NCBI GenBank assembly: GCA_022036555.1
Contig: CM039140.1
Span: forward strand, 7,901,943 to 7,965,942
Origin: Microstegium vimineum
Taxonomy: Eukaryota; Streptophyta; Magnoliopsida; Poales; Poaceae
DNA: 64,000 bases
Direction of reading: 5' to 3'
Part shown: positions 1-11,053 of the stretch, in pieces
How positions within the stretch are numbered: the first letter of the stretch is position 1
Layout of the letters: every line of letters starts with the position of its first letter
Position numbers and translations under genes: made by a program
The notes under the pieces: model-generated
What the model saw: the letters and a program-made list of their open reading frames with translations, nothing else
Database searches by the model: none
Told to the model about the DNA's origin: nothing

Positions 1-917
1 TGCTTTTGTACTCTTATGGATGTTATATATATGATTTTTGAGTGAAACTGAAAACATTAGTGTTCCAGGTGCCACAGAAATAATGGATGGACATTCAGCA
101 TGAGAATTTAGAAGAGCTACAGAACTAGAACCTTGTATTAACTTCCAAATAATATTTTCCCACGAGATAATGGCCATAAAAAAATTCTTCTCAACATCAA
201 AACACTGAGTTGCACGAGGAGAGCAAACTGCAGCAAGCCATAATATCCATGTATGACATTCTGCAACCGATTGATCAGAGCAGAGCACACCCAAATTTCG
301 CTCTTCAGTTCTAGAAGATCACCACCGAGATATGTTTCTGCACTTCCTCTTCAATCTGAAATAAGCACAAGAACTTCTGAACATGAAGGCACAGAAATCA
401 GAAGTTGTAAATGTTAACACTTCAAGGGATCCTGATTAAGTAAACAGCATTTTGATCTGCATTTTGCAGTCTGACAAGTATCTTAATCCATGCCCACAAT
501 GGGAATTTATGCATGTCATGATTACGGATGATGTCATGTAACACAGTGAATCTTAGATACTTAACTCTGAATGAATGGTGCCTGAAACAAGCAAGTGTTG
601 CAAGTAATAAAGAGTTAGTGACATTCAGGACAAGACAAATTATAATGGTTAAACAAATGAGTTGAGACAATAATGACACCCACAAAGATAGAAGTCCTCA
701 ACTTCATGTGACAGATACGAATGACTCTTCCAAAGCGCTGTACATGTTTGCCTAGACATTCTGCCTTCGCCATGGCGAATCCATTTCCAAATATATACAT
801 GTCACAATAGCAGATATAAGTGTAGCCTCCAGACATATTAACATCGAAACCATTAGGAATAGTATTGGGGGGATTTTCCATCAAAAAAGTGTTGTAGATA
901 CTTTACTACAACCCAAT
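1..917. other. 3' flank of the PPR gene, no gene seen
   Basis: This stretch lies downstream of the stop codon of the minus-strand PPR gene and probably holds its 3' untranslated region and terminator. Both strands carry only short open frames with no recognisable domain. I see no repeat structure. Confidence 0.5.
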
Positions 918-3680
918 TCACCAGTAATCTCCACATGAACAGCTGCCGTTGTTAAAATGGTGAAATCTGTACACATCTCTTAATACAATTTCTCTTCTTG
1001 TGACTTCAGAGGTAAATTTCATCCAACTGTGGCAGTCATCACATACGCGAAGGTTCTTAATCACTCGAAGAGGAATACAAGGAGGCAAAGTCATTAACCC
1101 AAAAGCAACAGCTAACTTCTCACTATGGACAAAAGCAGTAGGGTCTTTCTGCTCTTGCTCTTTTTCATGAAACAGATTAGGGTTCTCTTGCTTGTATCCT
1201 ATTTTGGCTAACCTATTATTTAGCTCAGACAAAAACTTGTATATCTGATCAGACAAGGGGTGCAACCGATCACCAACAAAGAACGCATGAACTGCATTCT
1301 TTACTTCAATCCAGCTTCGACCTGGTTCTTTTCTAATTCCTCTGTCTTTCATCATCTTTCTGACCTGATCCCTGTTGGCCCACTTCCCAGTAACAGCATA
1401 TGCATTTGATAGGAGGACATACGATGCCGAATCATGGGGCTCTAACTCCAGTAGATGTTTGGCTGCAAGCTCCCCAATTTCTATGTTCTTGTGTACTTTA
1501 CAAGCACTGAGAAGTGTTCGCCAAACCATTGCATCAGCAGTGATAGGCATTTCATCAACAAATCTCCTTGCACGATCAAGTTGACCTGCTCGTCCAAGAA
1601 TATCCACAACACAAGCATAGTGGTCAGGTGTTGGATTAAGTCCATACACATTAGACATGGATTTGAAGTAACTAAGGCCTTCCTCAACCAAACCCACATG
1701 ACTGCAAGCAGCTAACACACCTATGAAGGTGACATCATTTGGTTTCAGACCTTCTTGCTTCATCTGATCAAATAAATCCAAAGCTTCTAGTCCACGTCCA
1801 TGCTGTGAACAACTTGTTATGATAGTATTCCATGAAACCTCATTCCTCAGTGACATTTCAGAAAAGATTATCTTGGCATCTTCAATACTGCCACACTTTC
1901 CATATAGTGAAATCAAAGCATTGGCAACTTCAGTTTCAGAGGTGTGTCCTGTCTTAACAGCTCTACCATGTACTTGTTTTCCTTGTTTTATATCTGCAAG
2001 GTTAGCTAAAGCGCTAATAGAGGAAACAAATGTGAACACATTGTACTTGGCACCTGCTTGACCCATCTGCATGAATACCATAAGAGCTTGTTCATAAAGA
2101 CGACTTTGCCCAAAACCAGATATCAATCCATTCCATGTGATCTCATCCTTGTGTTCAATTGCCCGAAACAAAGAGAAAGCTTCTTCACTTCTTCCACATC
2201 TTGCATACAAGTTTACCAACGTGTTCCAAATTGAAATATCAGCTGCATAACCAGAGACATAAACCCGAGCATGAATCTGCAGACCCTGGCGCATTGCTTT
2301 GATTCCAGCACAAGCACTTGCAGCACTAGCCAGTCCTATGTTATCTGGCCAAACTCCATAGTCCTGCATTTCTTTGAATGTTGCAAGAGCCTCTTCACAA
2401 AAGTCATGCTGCACATATCCAGCAATCATTGAGGTCCAAGAAACCACATCTTTTTTATCAAGCATTTCAAGAATTTTTCGAGCTTTATCAAGATACCCGA
2501 GTTTAGAGTACATATCTATCAAAACACCACTAACATACCTATCAGATTCGAATCCATTTTTTATGGTTAATGAATGAATCTGCTCTCCAAGTTCAATTTG
2601 CCCACTGCAAATGCAAGTCCTCAAAATGCACGGGTAGGTGAATTGGTTGGGGCCTATACCTGTAGCTTGCATCTGACAAAAGATTTCAAAGGATTTTGCT
2701 AGATCATTAATCTGCCCATATGCCACAAGCATTAAATTCCATAGTACCACGTTTGTCCTATCACCCAAATTGAAGATATCATGTGCTGTTTCAATGTCAC
2801 CACATTTCACATACAGATCGAGGAGTGAGCCTTCCGTTATGTAATCAAAAGACATACCTGCTTTCAGTAGATATGAATGGAGCTGCTTGCCTTTTTGAAG
2901 ATCTCCCACAGAGGCACAGGCTGCAAGCAGACTAGCAACTGTCACACAATCAGGCCTGAGCCCTGACAACTGCATCTCATCAAAAATCTGCAGAGCACGC
3001 TCACCATGTCCACATTGAGCATGTCCTGAGATCAATGTATTGAATGTCACTCTATCACAGAACAGCATGTCACAAAATACCCTTTCTGCTAGCTTAAAGG
3101 ATCCATATCCTAAGTAAAGGGCAATAAGTGCATTGCCCACAAAGGTCTCCGAACAGAATGCTTGCTTGTAAACTTGGGCATGGATCATCCGACCTTGCGC
3201 ACAAAGTTTTCCTTTAGTGCAAGCACTCAGCACACTAGACAGAAGATACGGCGTAGGAACAACAGCACTCCAATGCATCTGGCTGTAAAGCCTGAAAGCT
3301 TCCTTTCCAAGGCCATTCTGTGCATACCCTGACAGCATGGCAACCCATGAGACATGGTCCCTGGAAGAAAGCTCCTTGAACACCTGCCTTGCCTGCCACA
3401 CGAGCCCATTCTTGGCGTACAGATCAATCAGCAGGTTGCCTATAAGGCGGTCAGCCCCAAGCCCACGCACGACTGACGTCGCATGTATCTCCAGCACGAG
3501 CGGCCATCGGTTGCCTCGTCCCCTGCACGCCTGCAGGGCATACGCGAGGTCCGCAGAGCCCAGGGCTCTGTGATGGCTAGAATTGGCAGCGACAAGCGAG
3601 TGGAATTTCTTTGGTTCGTCATGCACGAAGAACCTGGCAAGCGATCGGTGCAGCGAGGTTGCCACTTCCCGGCGAGTCAT
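918..3680 (-). CDS. DYW-type pentatricopeptide repeat protein (organellar RNA editing factor)
   Basis: The gene encodes a PLS-class PPR protein of 920 residues in one uninterrupted exon. PPR motifs run from about residue 50 to 720, followed by E/E+ motifs and a C-terminal DYW cytidine-deaminase-like domain. The zinc-binding His-Ser-Glu is at about 852-854, the CxxCH motif at about 880-884, and the protein ends in Asp-Tyr-Trp. Proteins of this class bind organellar transcripts and direct C-to-U editing in mitochondria or plastids; that role is family knowledge, and the target site cannot be read here. The layout and many motifs resemble Arabidopsis At4g13650, so orthology is likely but from memory. 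I chose the ATG at 3680; the frame stays open upstream but offers no nearer ATG. The Arg/Ser-rich N-terminus fits an organelle transit peptide. A short upstream ATG frame overlaps the start codon (TGA within ATGA). All key DYW residues are present, so the gene looks functional. Confidence 0.95.
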   Translation of the reverse strand: MTRREVATSLHRSLARFFVHDEPKKFHSLVAANSSHHRALGSADLAYALQACRGRGNRWPLVLEIHATSVVRGLGADRLIGNLLIDLYAKNGLVWQARQVFKELSSRDHVSWVAMLSGYAQNGLGKEAFRLYSQMHWSAVVPTPYLLSSVLSACTKGKLCAQGRMIHAQVYKQAFCSETFVGNALIALYLGYGSFKLAERVFCDMLFCDRVTFNTLISGHAQCGHGERALQIFDEMQLSGLRPDCVTVASLLAACASVGDLQKGKQLHSYLLKAGMSFDYITEGSLLDLYVKCGDIETAHDIFNLGDRTNVVLWNLMLVAYGQINDLAKSFEIFCQMQATGIGPNQFTYPCILRTCICSGQIELGEQIHSLTIKNGFESDRYVSGVLIDMYSKLGYLDKARKILEMLDKKDVVSWTSMIAGYVQHDFCEEALATFKEMQDYGVWPDNIGLASAASACAGIKAMRQGLQIHARVYVSGYAADISIWNTLVNLYARCGRSEEAFSLFRAIEHKDEITWNGLISGFGQSRLYEQALMVFMQMGQAGAKYNVFTFVSSISALANLADIKQGKQVHGRAVKTGHTSETEVANALISLYGKCGSIEDAKIIFSEMSLRNEVSWNTIITSCSQHGRGLEALDLFDQMKQEGLKPNDVTFIGVLAACSHVGLVEEGLSYFKSMSNVYGLNPTPDHYACVVDILGRAGQLDRARRFVDEMPITADAMVWRTLLSACKVHKNIEIGELAAKHLLELEPHDSASYVLLSNAYAVTGKWANRDQVRKMMKDRGIRKEPGRSWIEVKNAVHAFFVGDRLHPLSDQIYKFLSELNNRLAKIGYKQENPNLFHEKEQEQKDPTAFVHSEKLAVAFGLMTLPPCIPLRVIKNLRVCDDCHSWMKFTSEVTRREIVLRDVYRFHHFNNGSCSCGDYW

Positions 3681-4140
3681 TCTGCCGAACACCTCGGCAG
3701 CGACTCTGTCGAGGTCATCATCCAGTGGGTTAAGAAAAAGTATGTAGGAAGGGGCTGAGCAAAGCGCCCTACACGAACATAAAGCCGTTATGTCCCGTAC
3801 AAGGTCAGCAGATGGAAATTGGACAGGCTCCTACCCCGCTCTGACGGCCTGAGGGCTAGTGGGTGGCCGGGTGGGGTTGGCCACCTGGGGGAATCTGGCT
3901 CTGAGTCGGCGGACTGCCGAACACCGGTGGCCGGCGGCCGGCGGCCGGCTGGGCCGAGCAGGTGGGAGGCGGCGGACGGGGTATGGCCGAGCGACGAGGT
4001 GGCAAGGTGCGGATGGCGCCGGCACCGCCGATTCAGCGAAAGCAGGGGCGGGAATGAGGTATCGGAAGTGAGAGCGGCCGACCGGGCCTGTTTATGTGCG
4101 TTACTAGGTCTGGTGGGGCTCTAAGGCAGAGGATTCAGAT
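3681..4140. promoter_or_regulatory. GC-rich 5' flank and probable promoter of the PPR gene
   Basis: A strongly GC-rich block of GGCCGG-type runs (densest at 3900-4030) lies just upstream of the PPR start and ends abruptly at AT-rich DNA near 4130. No convincing TATA box is visible. The open frames in it are low-complexity by-products of the base composition, so I read it as 5' untranslated region and promoter. Confidence 0.45.
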
Positions 4141-5184
4141 TTTAATGGAACGCAGGAATTTTACGGAAATTTCACATGAATTAGTTCATTTTCACAGGAA
4201 AAAGTATAGAAATAGGAAAAAATCCCACATTCCAAACATACCCTAAAAAGTTCATTTTCATCTAAAAAAAGAAGTTCATTTTATCTACGTCACTAAACTA
4301 TCATTTTGTTTTTTTTTCTCAACTTCAAAATTAGACGTCCTATCCATCGAACTTTCACAACTGTTCAAGTTACCTCTCTTATATTTGTTCTTTTCACTTG
4401 CAATGTGCTTGTATTTGTTCTCAAATTTATTATAAGATTTAACGATGTTATTTCAATATAATAGACAACTTGCTCGAAGGTGTCCAGATAAATAAGTACT
4501 CTTCCGATCTAAAAAAAAAAGGTTATTACGAGGCATTTGTAGGTTAATTTTTCTCAACTTTAACTAGATTTGTATAACATATCTATAATATTTATATCTA
4601 CAAATAAGTTTATTATTATGAAAGTGTATTCAGCGATGTATCTAATTATATTAATCATATATTATAAATATTAATATTATTTTATATATAATGGGACAAA
4701 GTTAAAAAAAAATAGACTTCTTGCGAAGGAAAATGACTTCTATCTTGAAACAAAGAGAGAGTATACGTGTATATTTAAGTGTGTCCTTGTAATGTGTTTT
4801 GAAGAAAAAGAGTAGCACCCAAATTATTGCTCTGCCCCGGCCAACACAGTAAACACTTTCGGTGACGAAACGCCTGCCGCCTGCGTTGATGAAAAACTGA
4901 AACTGATAGATCGATGCTTGGTCACCGAGCTGCCGTTGGTTTCGAGACAGAGGGCTTGGCTTGCAAATTCCGAGATATCCAGAGAGAACAATACACGGGA
5001 ACGAATCAAAACCACAACAACCTACACTTGCACAATGACGATCAAGAATGTAGTACTAAGTTCTAGCTAGCTGCAAGGACAAGAGCACAAATGCGAATTA
5101 CAATGTGAAGAACTCAAGATCGAATCCGAATGGAGCTATGGAATGGAGTGCATGGTCGTTGATCCATGCGTGGGACCGGGCTAC
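4141..5184. other. AT-rich spacer; 3' untranslated region of ferredoxin at its right end
   Basis: From 4141 to about 4790 the sequence is AT-rich and non-coding. A fragment near 4180-4250 resembles the end of a small DNA transposon, but I could not find a matching partner. From about 4800 to 5184 the composition rises toward the ferredoxin stop codon, consistent with its 3' untranslated region. Confidence 0.4.
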
Positions 5185-5646
5185 CTAGTACAGGTCTGCC
5201 TCCCTGTGCGTCTGGATGACGCAGTCAGACGTAGGGTACGCGACGCAGGTGAGCGCATACCCGGCACCGACCTGCGTGTCGTCCAGGAACGACTGGTCCG
5301 ACTGGTCGACGGAGCCCTCCAGTACCTTGCCGGCGCACGTGGAGCACGCACCAGCGCGGCAGGAGTAGGGCAGCTCGAGGCCAGCTTCCTCGGCCGCGTC
5401 CAGGATGTAGCTGTCTTCTGGCACGTCGATCACGCTCTCCTGCCCTTCGGGGCCGACGAGCTTCACCTTGTAGACGGCGGCGACGCGCAAGTCTTGCCTC
5501 GCTCTCAAGACCGGCAATGTCGGCACGCTCCTTGTCCCTGGGAAGCTCAGTTGCAGGGGCCGTTTTGTGCTGTTGTTCAGCAGAGGCGCGCTCTTCTGTT
5601 CGATGGTCATGAAGTTGCAGAGAACTGGGGATGTGAAAGTTGCCAT
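5185..5646 (-). CDS. Plastid-targeted plant-type [2Fe-2S] ferredoxin, non-photosynthetic (root) type
   Basis: The single coding exon encodes 153 residues: about 56 residues of Ser/Thr/Arg-rich transit peptide, then a mature ferredoxin of about 97 residues starting near AVYKVKLVGPEG. The cluster ligands are Cys96, Cys101, Cys104 and Cys134 in the exact C-X4-C-X2-C-X29-C spacing. The protein ends in a Glu/Asp-containing tail closing with LY. Ferredoxins carry single electrons in the stroma to FNR, nitrite reductase, GOGAT and related enzymes. The VGPEG strand and CRAGACSTC loop match maize Fd III-like (heterotrophic) isoforms better than leaf Fd I, which has CRAGSCSSC; isoform assignment is inference. 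The ATG at 5646 is preceded 17 bases away by a good 3' splice site, so a 5' leader intron is likely. No lesion is seen. Confidence 0.95.
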   Translation of the reverse strand: MATFTSPVLCNFMTIEQKSAPLLNNSTKRPLQLSFPGTRSVPTLPVLRARQDLRVAAVYKVKLVGPEGQESVIDVPEDSYILDAAEEAGLELPYSCRAGACSTCAGKVLEGSVDQSDQSFLDDTQVGAGYALTCVAYPTSDCVIQTHREADLY

Positions 5647-5663
5647 CTTTGGGTGTTTGATAC

Positions 5664-7770
5664 CTGTAAAATTCGTAATCAGAACAGCGAGAGGTGAATA
5701 TTACAGTAGCATCCACCATGCATATGAAAGTTAGCTCCTCTCAGAGAACTATGCAAGTCAGAGAACTCAAGTCCGGTAAGGACCTCAACTTCTATGAACG
5801 ACGACCTCTGTTTCTAGTTGAAGGGCAGGTGTTTGCTGGTCATGTTTGGAGTTAGCCAGGGGACTCTGAGCTTTGTTGGAACTCAAAACATGTTTCTCTT
5901 GTTGTTAATCCATATGGACAGGGGTTTCTGACCCTGGAACTTAAAAAATAATAATAACAAAACGACAGTCCTGCGCCCCAAAACTTCCATGTTCACTACC
6001 AGTCTACCAGAAAAGTTCTTGGGGTTTTCACTGTTTCTATGTAATGACTGATAGCTTCAACATGTAACTGCAAAAATTATGGGTCACAAGTATATCCTAT
6101 GAACTGAAACAAAATACAAAGTTCTGAGCAACTACCCAACATTAACATTTCTGCTAATGCATATGTGGTGCTGAATCACTTAGCTATACAGTGCAGCTAA
6201 GCAATCAAATAGGCCATTGCACCTAACGTGTACACCTGAAAGCAAGTTCTAGTGCGCTACTAAATTAGGCAGTACCATCTGCTTGTATGAGATTATAGTT
6301 CTAGCAACATTAGTCGGTAATGCTATAGAAAAGATAAACAAGCATTTCAAAAAAAATATCATTTTTTAGAGAAGTTTGGCTTATCCATGCAATCCATATT
6401 GTGCTTCCCCTAGCTACTTTTCGGATGGTTAAAAGAAATAAAATTTTAAAACAAGCACTAAAAAGTGGACATAGCAGGTTTGAAGCAGGATGTGGTAGCA
6501 TATCAGATTTTTCTTTCCAGAAAAGACCTAAATATGTGGCCTACACTTCCTTAAAAGCACAAATAGTGGTATCATAGTCAATCACCTGATCAAGAAAAAG
6601 AAACCAAGTTCCAACCAATAAACATTTACCAGCTGTTCTGACCTGGATATTGATCTAGACACTAGAAGTTTTCTCCCCCTCAAACACGAATAGGCACTAG
6701 CAGTGCATGACAGATATCATGATTTCAGGACCATAGTAGTGTTTAGTGAACAAGCTTTTCCATTTCTGCAGGAAAGGCTTTATGTGGATATCTGCCATCC
6801 CCACTTGAATTCTCAGAGTCATGACCCCATCCTAATGACTCAGGCTACTTTAGAAAAACACAGAACAATAAAAGGACCAACTAATAATGCTAAGAATGCT
6901 TGCATAAGCAAGAAGAATAGAAGTAAGCAAGACAACTATCATGGGCTCATGGCATGTATTGCATTCTTTAGGAATCTGCAGCAGCAAAACAAAGACCAAG
7001 AGGATTGTATCCTTCAATAAGTGACACTACTTCTGGTCATGAGTATTATTTTCTGAAGATAAGATTTGTTGTTTGGCTGTCTACAAAGACCAAGAGTGCA
7101 CTTTTTTCCTTTTTTTTTCCTGGCTTTATGGGTGTACCTTTCACTTCTCTTATCTATAAAAAAAATAGGTGACTGTTCGTTACTTCAAAAAAGGCTGTCT
7201 CCATAACACTGTCAGGTAACCTGAAAAGGACAGGGCGGAGGACGCAGTATCGGTGAATTCAATGGCCCAGTGCTTATGTTTAGCATTCCAACGCACAGAT
7301 GAGATGACAAACGTAACCAAATTGACCATTTTCTCCTCGGTTGACAACTACATTTCTATTCAGCAGTATCCACCGTCGAGGACTGAGGGCAGTGGAGAAT
7401 GCATTTTTTGCTTTTAAAAGATTACTACTAAGATTTGACCGCCTACTTGGATTCAATATAGGGAACTAAAATTTGAACAAATCGAGAAGAAATCTACGCA
7501 TACTCAATACTCATTCTGTCATTCAGAAACACGAAACATACGACACTTCGGGTTCTTCTTCTCCACTAACTGAAAGATGCAAAGGGTTAGCAAGTCGCTG
7601 CACTGCTGAAGGCCTGGGATTCTGGGAAACTAACGCGAGAAGCAGAGGCCAAAAATCCGATGCGGCGGTTCGCCGAGAACCCTTCTTCTCAGGTTCCCGT
7701 TCCCGGCACCGGCAGGCAGAGCATTATCAGATATGAGACGGATAATACGAGCAGGCCAGAGCAAGCTTAC
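5664..7770 (-). other. Predicted 2.1-kb intron in the 5' untranslated region of ferredoxin
   Basis: On the minus strand an acceptor (TTTACAG, last base 5664) lies just upstream of the ferredoxin ATG. A strong donor, GAG followed by GTAAGC, lies at 7770 directly after a GC-rich exon-like block. The interval itself is AT-rich, with no transposon termini I could identify and only short open frames. Long leader introns often enhance expression of plant housekeeping genes. The pairing of these two sites is inference. Confidence 0.6.
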
Positions 7771-7960
7771 CTCGGAGTCGCAGGTGCGCAGGCAATGTGA
7801 CCGGACCGTCCGTCTCCCGTGCAGGCGCGAGGCGGCGAGGGATGGGTGCGGAAGAAATGGAGCGGTCACGGTGGCTTGGGGATTGGGATGGGATGGTATA
7901 GCGCGGAAACTGTGGGCCTGTGGCTCTCTCGGTTTTAACCATGGCGGCGTGGCACTGGCA
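7771..7960 (-). promoter_or_regulatory. Predicted non-coding first exon and promoter of ferredoxin
   Basis: This block switches from AT-rich DNA to GC-rich and ends at the donor at 7770. Upstream, on the minus strand, there is a GGCCCA motif (site II-like, TCP-type) near 7910-7920 and a weak TATA-like GCTATACC near 7895-7902. No ATG in it starts a long conserved frame. Transcription probably starts near 7870. Confidence 0.45.
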
Positions 7961-8040
7961 CCCCGGGGCCCACGACCATACCTGACGGCTGCCGCGGCGT
8001 GCTCTGGATGAGTCTCGTCGCTTCCCTGTTCTGCTCTGCC

Positions 8041-8089
8041 AACATCATGCTTAGGCTTTATCAAAAAAAAAAAACATCATGCTTAGGCT
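8041..8089. repeat. 17-bp direct repeat flanking a poly-A run
   Basis: The same 17 bases (AACATCATGCTTAGGCT) occur at 8041-8057 and 8073-8089, separated by TTATC plus about ten A residues. Direct repeats around a poly-A tail are the usual footprint of target-primed (LINE-driven) insertion, here with almost no body left. Confidence 0.6.
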
Positions 8090-9262
8090 GTCTCCGACCC
8101 AAATCTAAAAAGAAAATTAGGTCTCCAAATAAGATACCTATGAACTTTAACAAAGTGCGTACATATATAAAAGATCTATTTTGAGCTGTAAGAGAGACAT
8201 AATCCAAATTTGAATATTCTTTCTTCTAAAAACCCATCAAAAGGAATTGTCCTTTGTTTGTGTTATTGGAGACGAAGAAAAAAATGGGTATGGAACCCGT
8301 CTATGACGCTATTTAAAGGATAAATGAGTCTTGTATTTTGGGCTATGATTGTTGGAGACAATCTTAGGGATTAAAAACAAAAATAATAATTTTCGATTTT
8401 CTGAAATATTTTTTGAGTTTTTTTTTATTTCCATGACTAAATGAAAACATGGTAACTGAAAAAAACAAAAATGATAACGATAAAAATAACCGGAAAGGAA
8501 AGCAAAAACGATTTTCCCCTCTTCCAATTTATTTGGAAGATTATCATATTTATCCGATAAATATCGTCTCTACCGATGTCTCTATCGATTCAAAGACCTC
8601 AAATTCTAATTAATCTATAGACTATTATAATGCATAATTTAGATCTAGTTGGGCCATATCTACTGCTACCTTGTACGAGAACTTACACATATATGTATTC
8701 ATTAAAAACTATGTAAGATGAATTCTCATAATATGATATGAATGGGAAGATGTGGCCGGTGATGACAATTGACATGTCTGAGGTTCATCTTTAAGAAGTC
8801 TATGACCTCCACGAGAGAATGGACTTTAATAATTCATATTTTTATCACTATACTTGTTAAGTCAACTTAGAACTTGATCTATTTGTGTTATTGTCAAAAA
8901 TTATCATGCTCTTACGTGGTTTATCAATGTTCGAGACTAAGATTGGTGTGAACTGTGTGGTTTTACTTGTGGACTTGTCAATTGTGCTTCATTTATTATT
9001 GTCATGTGAGATAGCTCAAATTATATGGCTTTTCCTTAGGTGCTTTGACGTGTTTATCGTTTTTTTTCTTCAGATATTATTCACATCGATTTCGATCGTT
9101 ATCACCGTGTTTTCTGATTCACTATTTGTTTTTGAAATTACCGAAACACCAATGTCATATTCGTTTTGGACGATACCGTATCGATTTTGTTTTCAAAAAA
9201 TGTGAAATGAAAGTGATTTGGTCTCCTATTTATTGATTCCGATCGTTTTGAACCTGTCCATC
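8090..9262. other. AT-rich spacer without recognised gene
   Basis: The sequence is non-coding. Parts between 8340 and 8620 and between 9060 and 9240 carry scattered ACCGA/CGATA motifs of the sort found in subterminal regions of hAT or CACTA elements. I could not find paired termini and do not call an element. Confidence 0.35.
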
Positions 9263-9454
9263 CTGTCATAGTGTTGTTATGATAATATAATAACATTTAT
9301 GATAATAATTAAGTATTATTAGATTCTTCATTAATTAATTTTCATAGTATATCTATTTGATGTTATATTTTCTCTATGATTTTTGCTAAATTTAAAATAC
9401 TTTGACTCTTTAAAATTTTTGTAATGACTTATAATTTAGAATAGAATGAGTATA
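9263..9454. mobile_element. Truncated Stowaway-like MITE
   Basis: About 190 bases match the inner and right part of the Stowaway element at 14371-14627, including the ATAATATAATAACATT block and the ATGACTTATAATTT block near the end. The left terminus is missing and the right terminus (GAATGAGTA) is eroded. Confidence 0.6.
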
Positions 9455-10462
9455 TATTGAGTTAATGTGGATCCTTTTTTTTAAAAAAAATCACACACTA
9501 CTACATAACACACAATCGCAGCCAGCCTGTCATTGCTGGGTGTGTCGGAGTTGGTAGTGACTTATCTTCACTGGAAGGTCGTAAGTATAAGATATGAACA
9601 ATAATTAAGATCCTATATATTGATCCGGGATAAGTTTATCTTAACACAACCGATGTGCAACAATTATTGCGGGTTCCACGTGATGTGGACAATATATAGG
9701 TTTAGTGGCCATAACTAATTTGAGAAATCGCCTGGTGTGTATGCTTTTCATTTATTGTACTTGTATTGTACATCTATGAAATCTATTACTGTTTTTATGT
9801 AGCACTTGTGCATTTCAATACTTTTTGCTTCAATAGTAGTGTAGACCTTCATACTGTAAGCTACTAGAGTTTGGGATTATATATAGGAGTATATATAGGA
9901 CTGCAAGACAAAACTAGCCAGCATTATCATGGATGAGGTTGTCCTAGAAAATAGAATGTTCAACATTTTCTCAGGGAACAACTTAAAAATAGGACCTGAA
10001 AAGTAGAAAGTTATAAAAATCCTCGAGGTCCTATGCAGTTTTGTGTTGGTGTTTAGCAACTTTGACCAAATAATTTGCCTACTATAGTTAGCGTGTGCCC
10101 ATCGTCTATCCTAGATATCTATTTGTCGATAAATCTAGTAACTCTATCTCCAGCTTCGTTTAAATGTTCATATTTACCTCAATCACGTGTGTTAAAGTAT
10201 ATTAAAATGAAACTAAACTAAGAAGCCGTTTGAGGCAGAAACGATTCTATAGTGATCCTGTTTTTTAGACAAACGTTTCTCTAAAAATCTAAAACCAAAA
10301 TATTTTTCTGAGAATGTACATCTCTACTAAACAAGTTCTAACTTCTAAGTTCCACTTCAATCCACTCTAAAACACGTGGTTTAAGATAAATTAATATACG
10401 TGCATCTAAACAAAACCCTATGTATATTACTGTCCAGATCGGAGTCATAAGTTAAGATTATA
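9455..10462. other. AT-rich spacer, nothing recognised
   Basis: Non-coding on both strands, with short frames lacking any motif. A possible MITE edge near 10215-10330 is too eroded to call. Confidence 0.35.
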
Positions 10463-10709
10463 CTCCCTCCGTAGCCATATTAGTTGTCGTTTTAGAAAAG
10501 ATTTGAATCAAATATTGAGAATATAAATCATGAATAACTTTTAAGTGTTGAGAAAATGAAAATCATATCAATAGATTTGTCTTGAAAAACACTTTCATAA
10601 AAATACATATATTATATTTTGATTAATATTTTTCAGAAAATAAGGAGTCAAAGTTACGCTTTGGAGACCATATCTCAGTTCTAAACATCAAATATTATGA
10701 GTATGGAGG
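10463..10709. mobile_element. Diverged Stowaway-type MITE
   Basis: The left end reads CTCCCTCCGTAGCCATAT directly after TA and the right end is a mutated complement (ATATGAGTATGGAG-like) followed by TA. Size, AT-rich body and TA flanks fit Stowaway (Tc1/mariner) MITEs. The terminal repeat is imperfect. Confidence 0.6.
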
Positions 10710-10730
10710 TAGCTTTATATAATTAATTAA

Positions 10731-11053
10731 GGACCTATTTGGTAAAGCTTATAACAACTTTACAAAGCTATTGTGAGCTATTTTTTTGCCAAACACCTCT
10801 TTTCAAAAACAGCTTTACTCATGAAATTGTTTTTCTCCCCCTCTCACAAAGATATGAAGTGGGGTGAAGCTGAAAATAGTAGCTTATCACAGCTCTCTCC
10901 CCCTTTCTCATATACATGCATAAAGTTGTTGGTGAAACTGTTTTGCCAAACACTTTTTTCAAAATAGCTCAGCTTCACCTAGAGAGTTGCTCATAAAACT
11001 ATTTTCTAAAAAAACAGCTTCACTAGTGAAGCAGAGCTCTACCAAACAGGTCA
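10731..11053. mobile_element. Tourist/PIF-Harbinger-like MITE
   Basis: The ends are inverted repeats: GGACCTATTTGGTAAAGCT on the left and the complement of GACCTGTTTGGTAGAGCT on the right. The copy is flanked by TAA on each side, the usual 3-bp target site of PIF/Harbinger elements. Internal repeats of AAACAGCTT/TTGCCAAACAC add further foldback. Confidence 0.75.

Noticed and set aside
5143..5697. Plus-strand open frame of 184 codons over ferredoxin
   Set aside because: It is the antisense shadow of the ferredoxin coding region, whose minus-strand frame has all four cluster cysteines.
7630..8064. Minus-strand open frame of 144 codons at the ferredoxin leader
   Set aside because: It runs across the predicted donor and promoter and has no recognisable domain.
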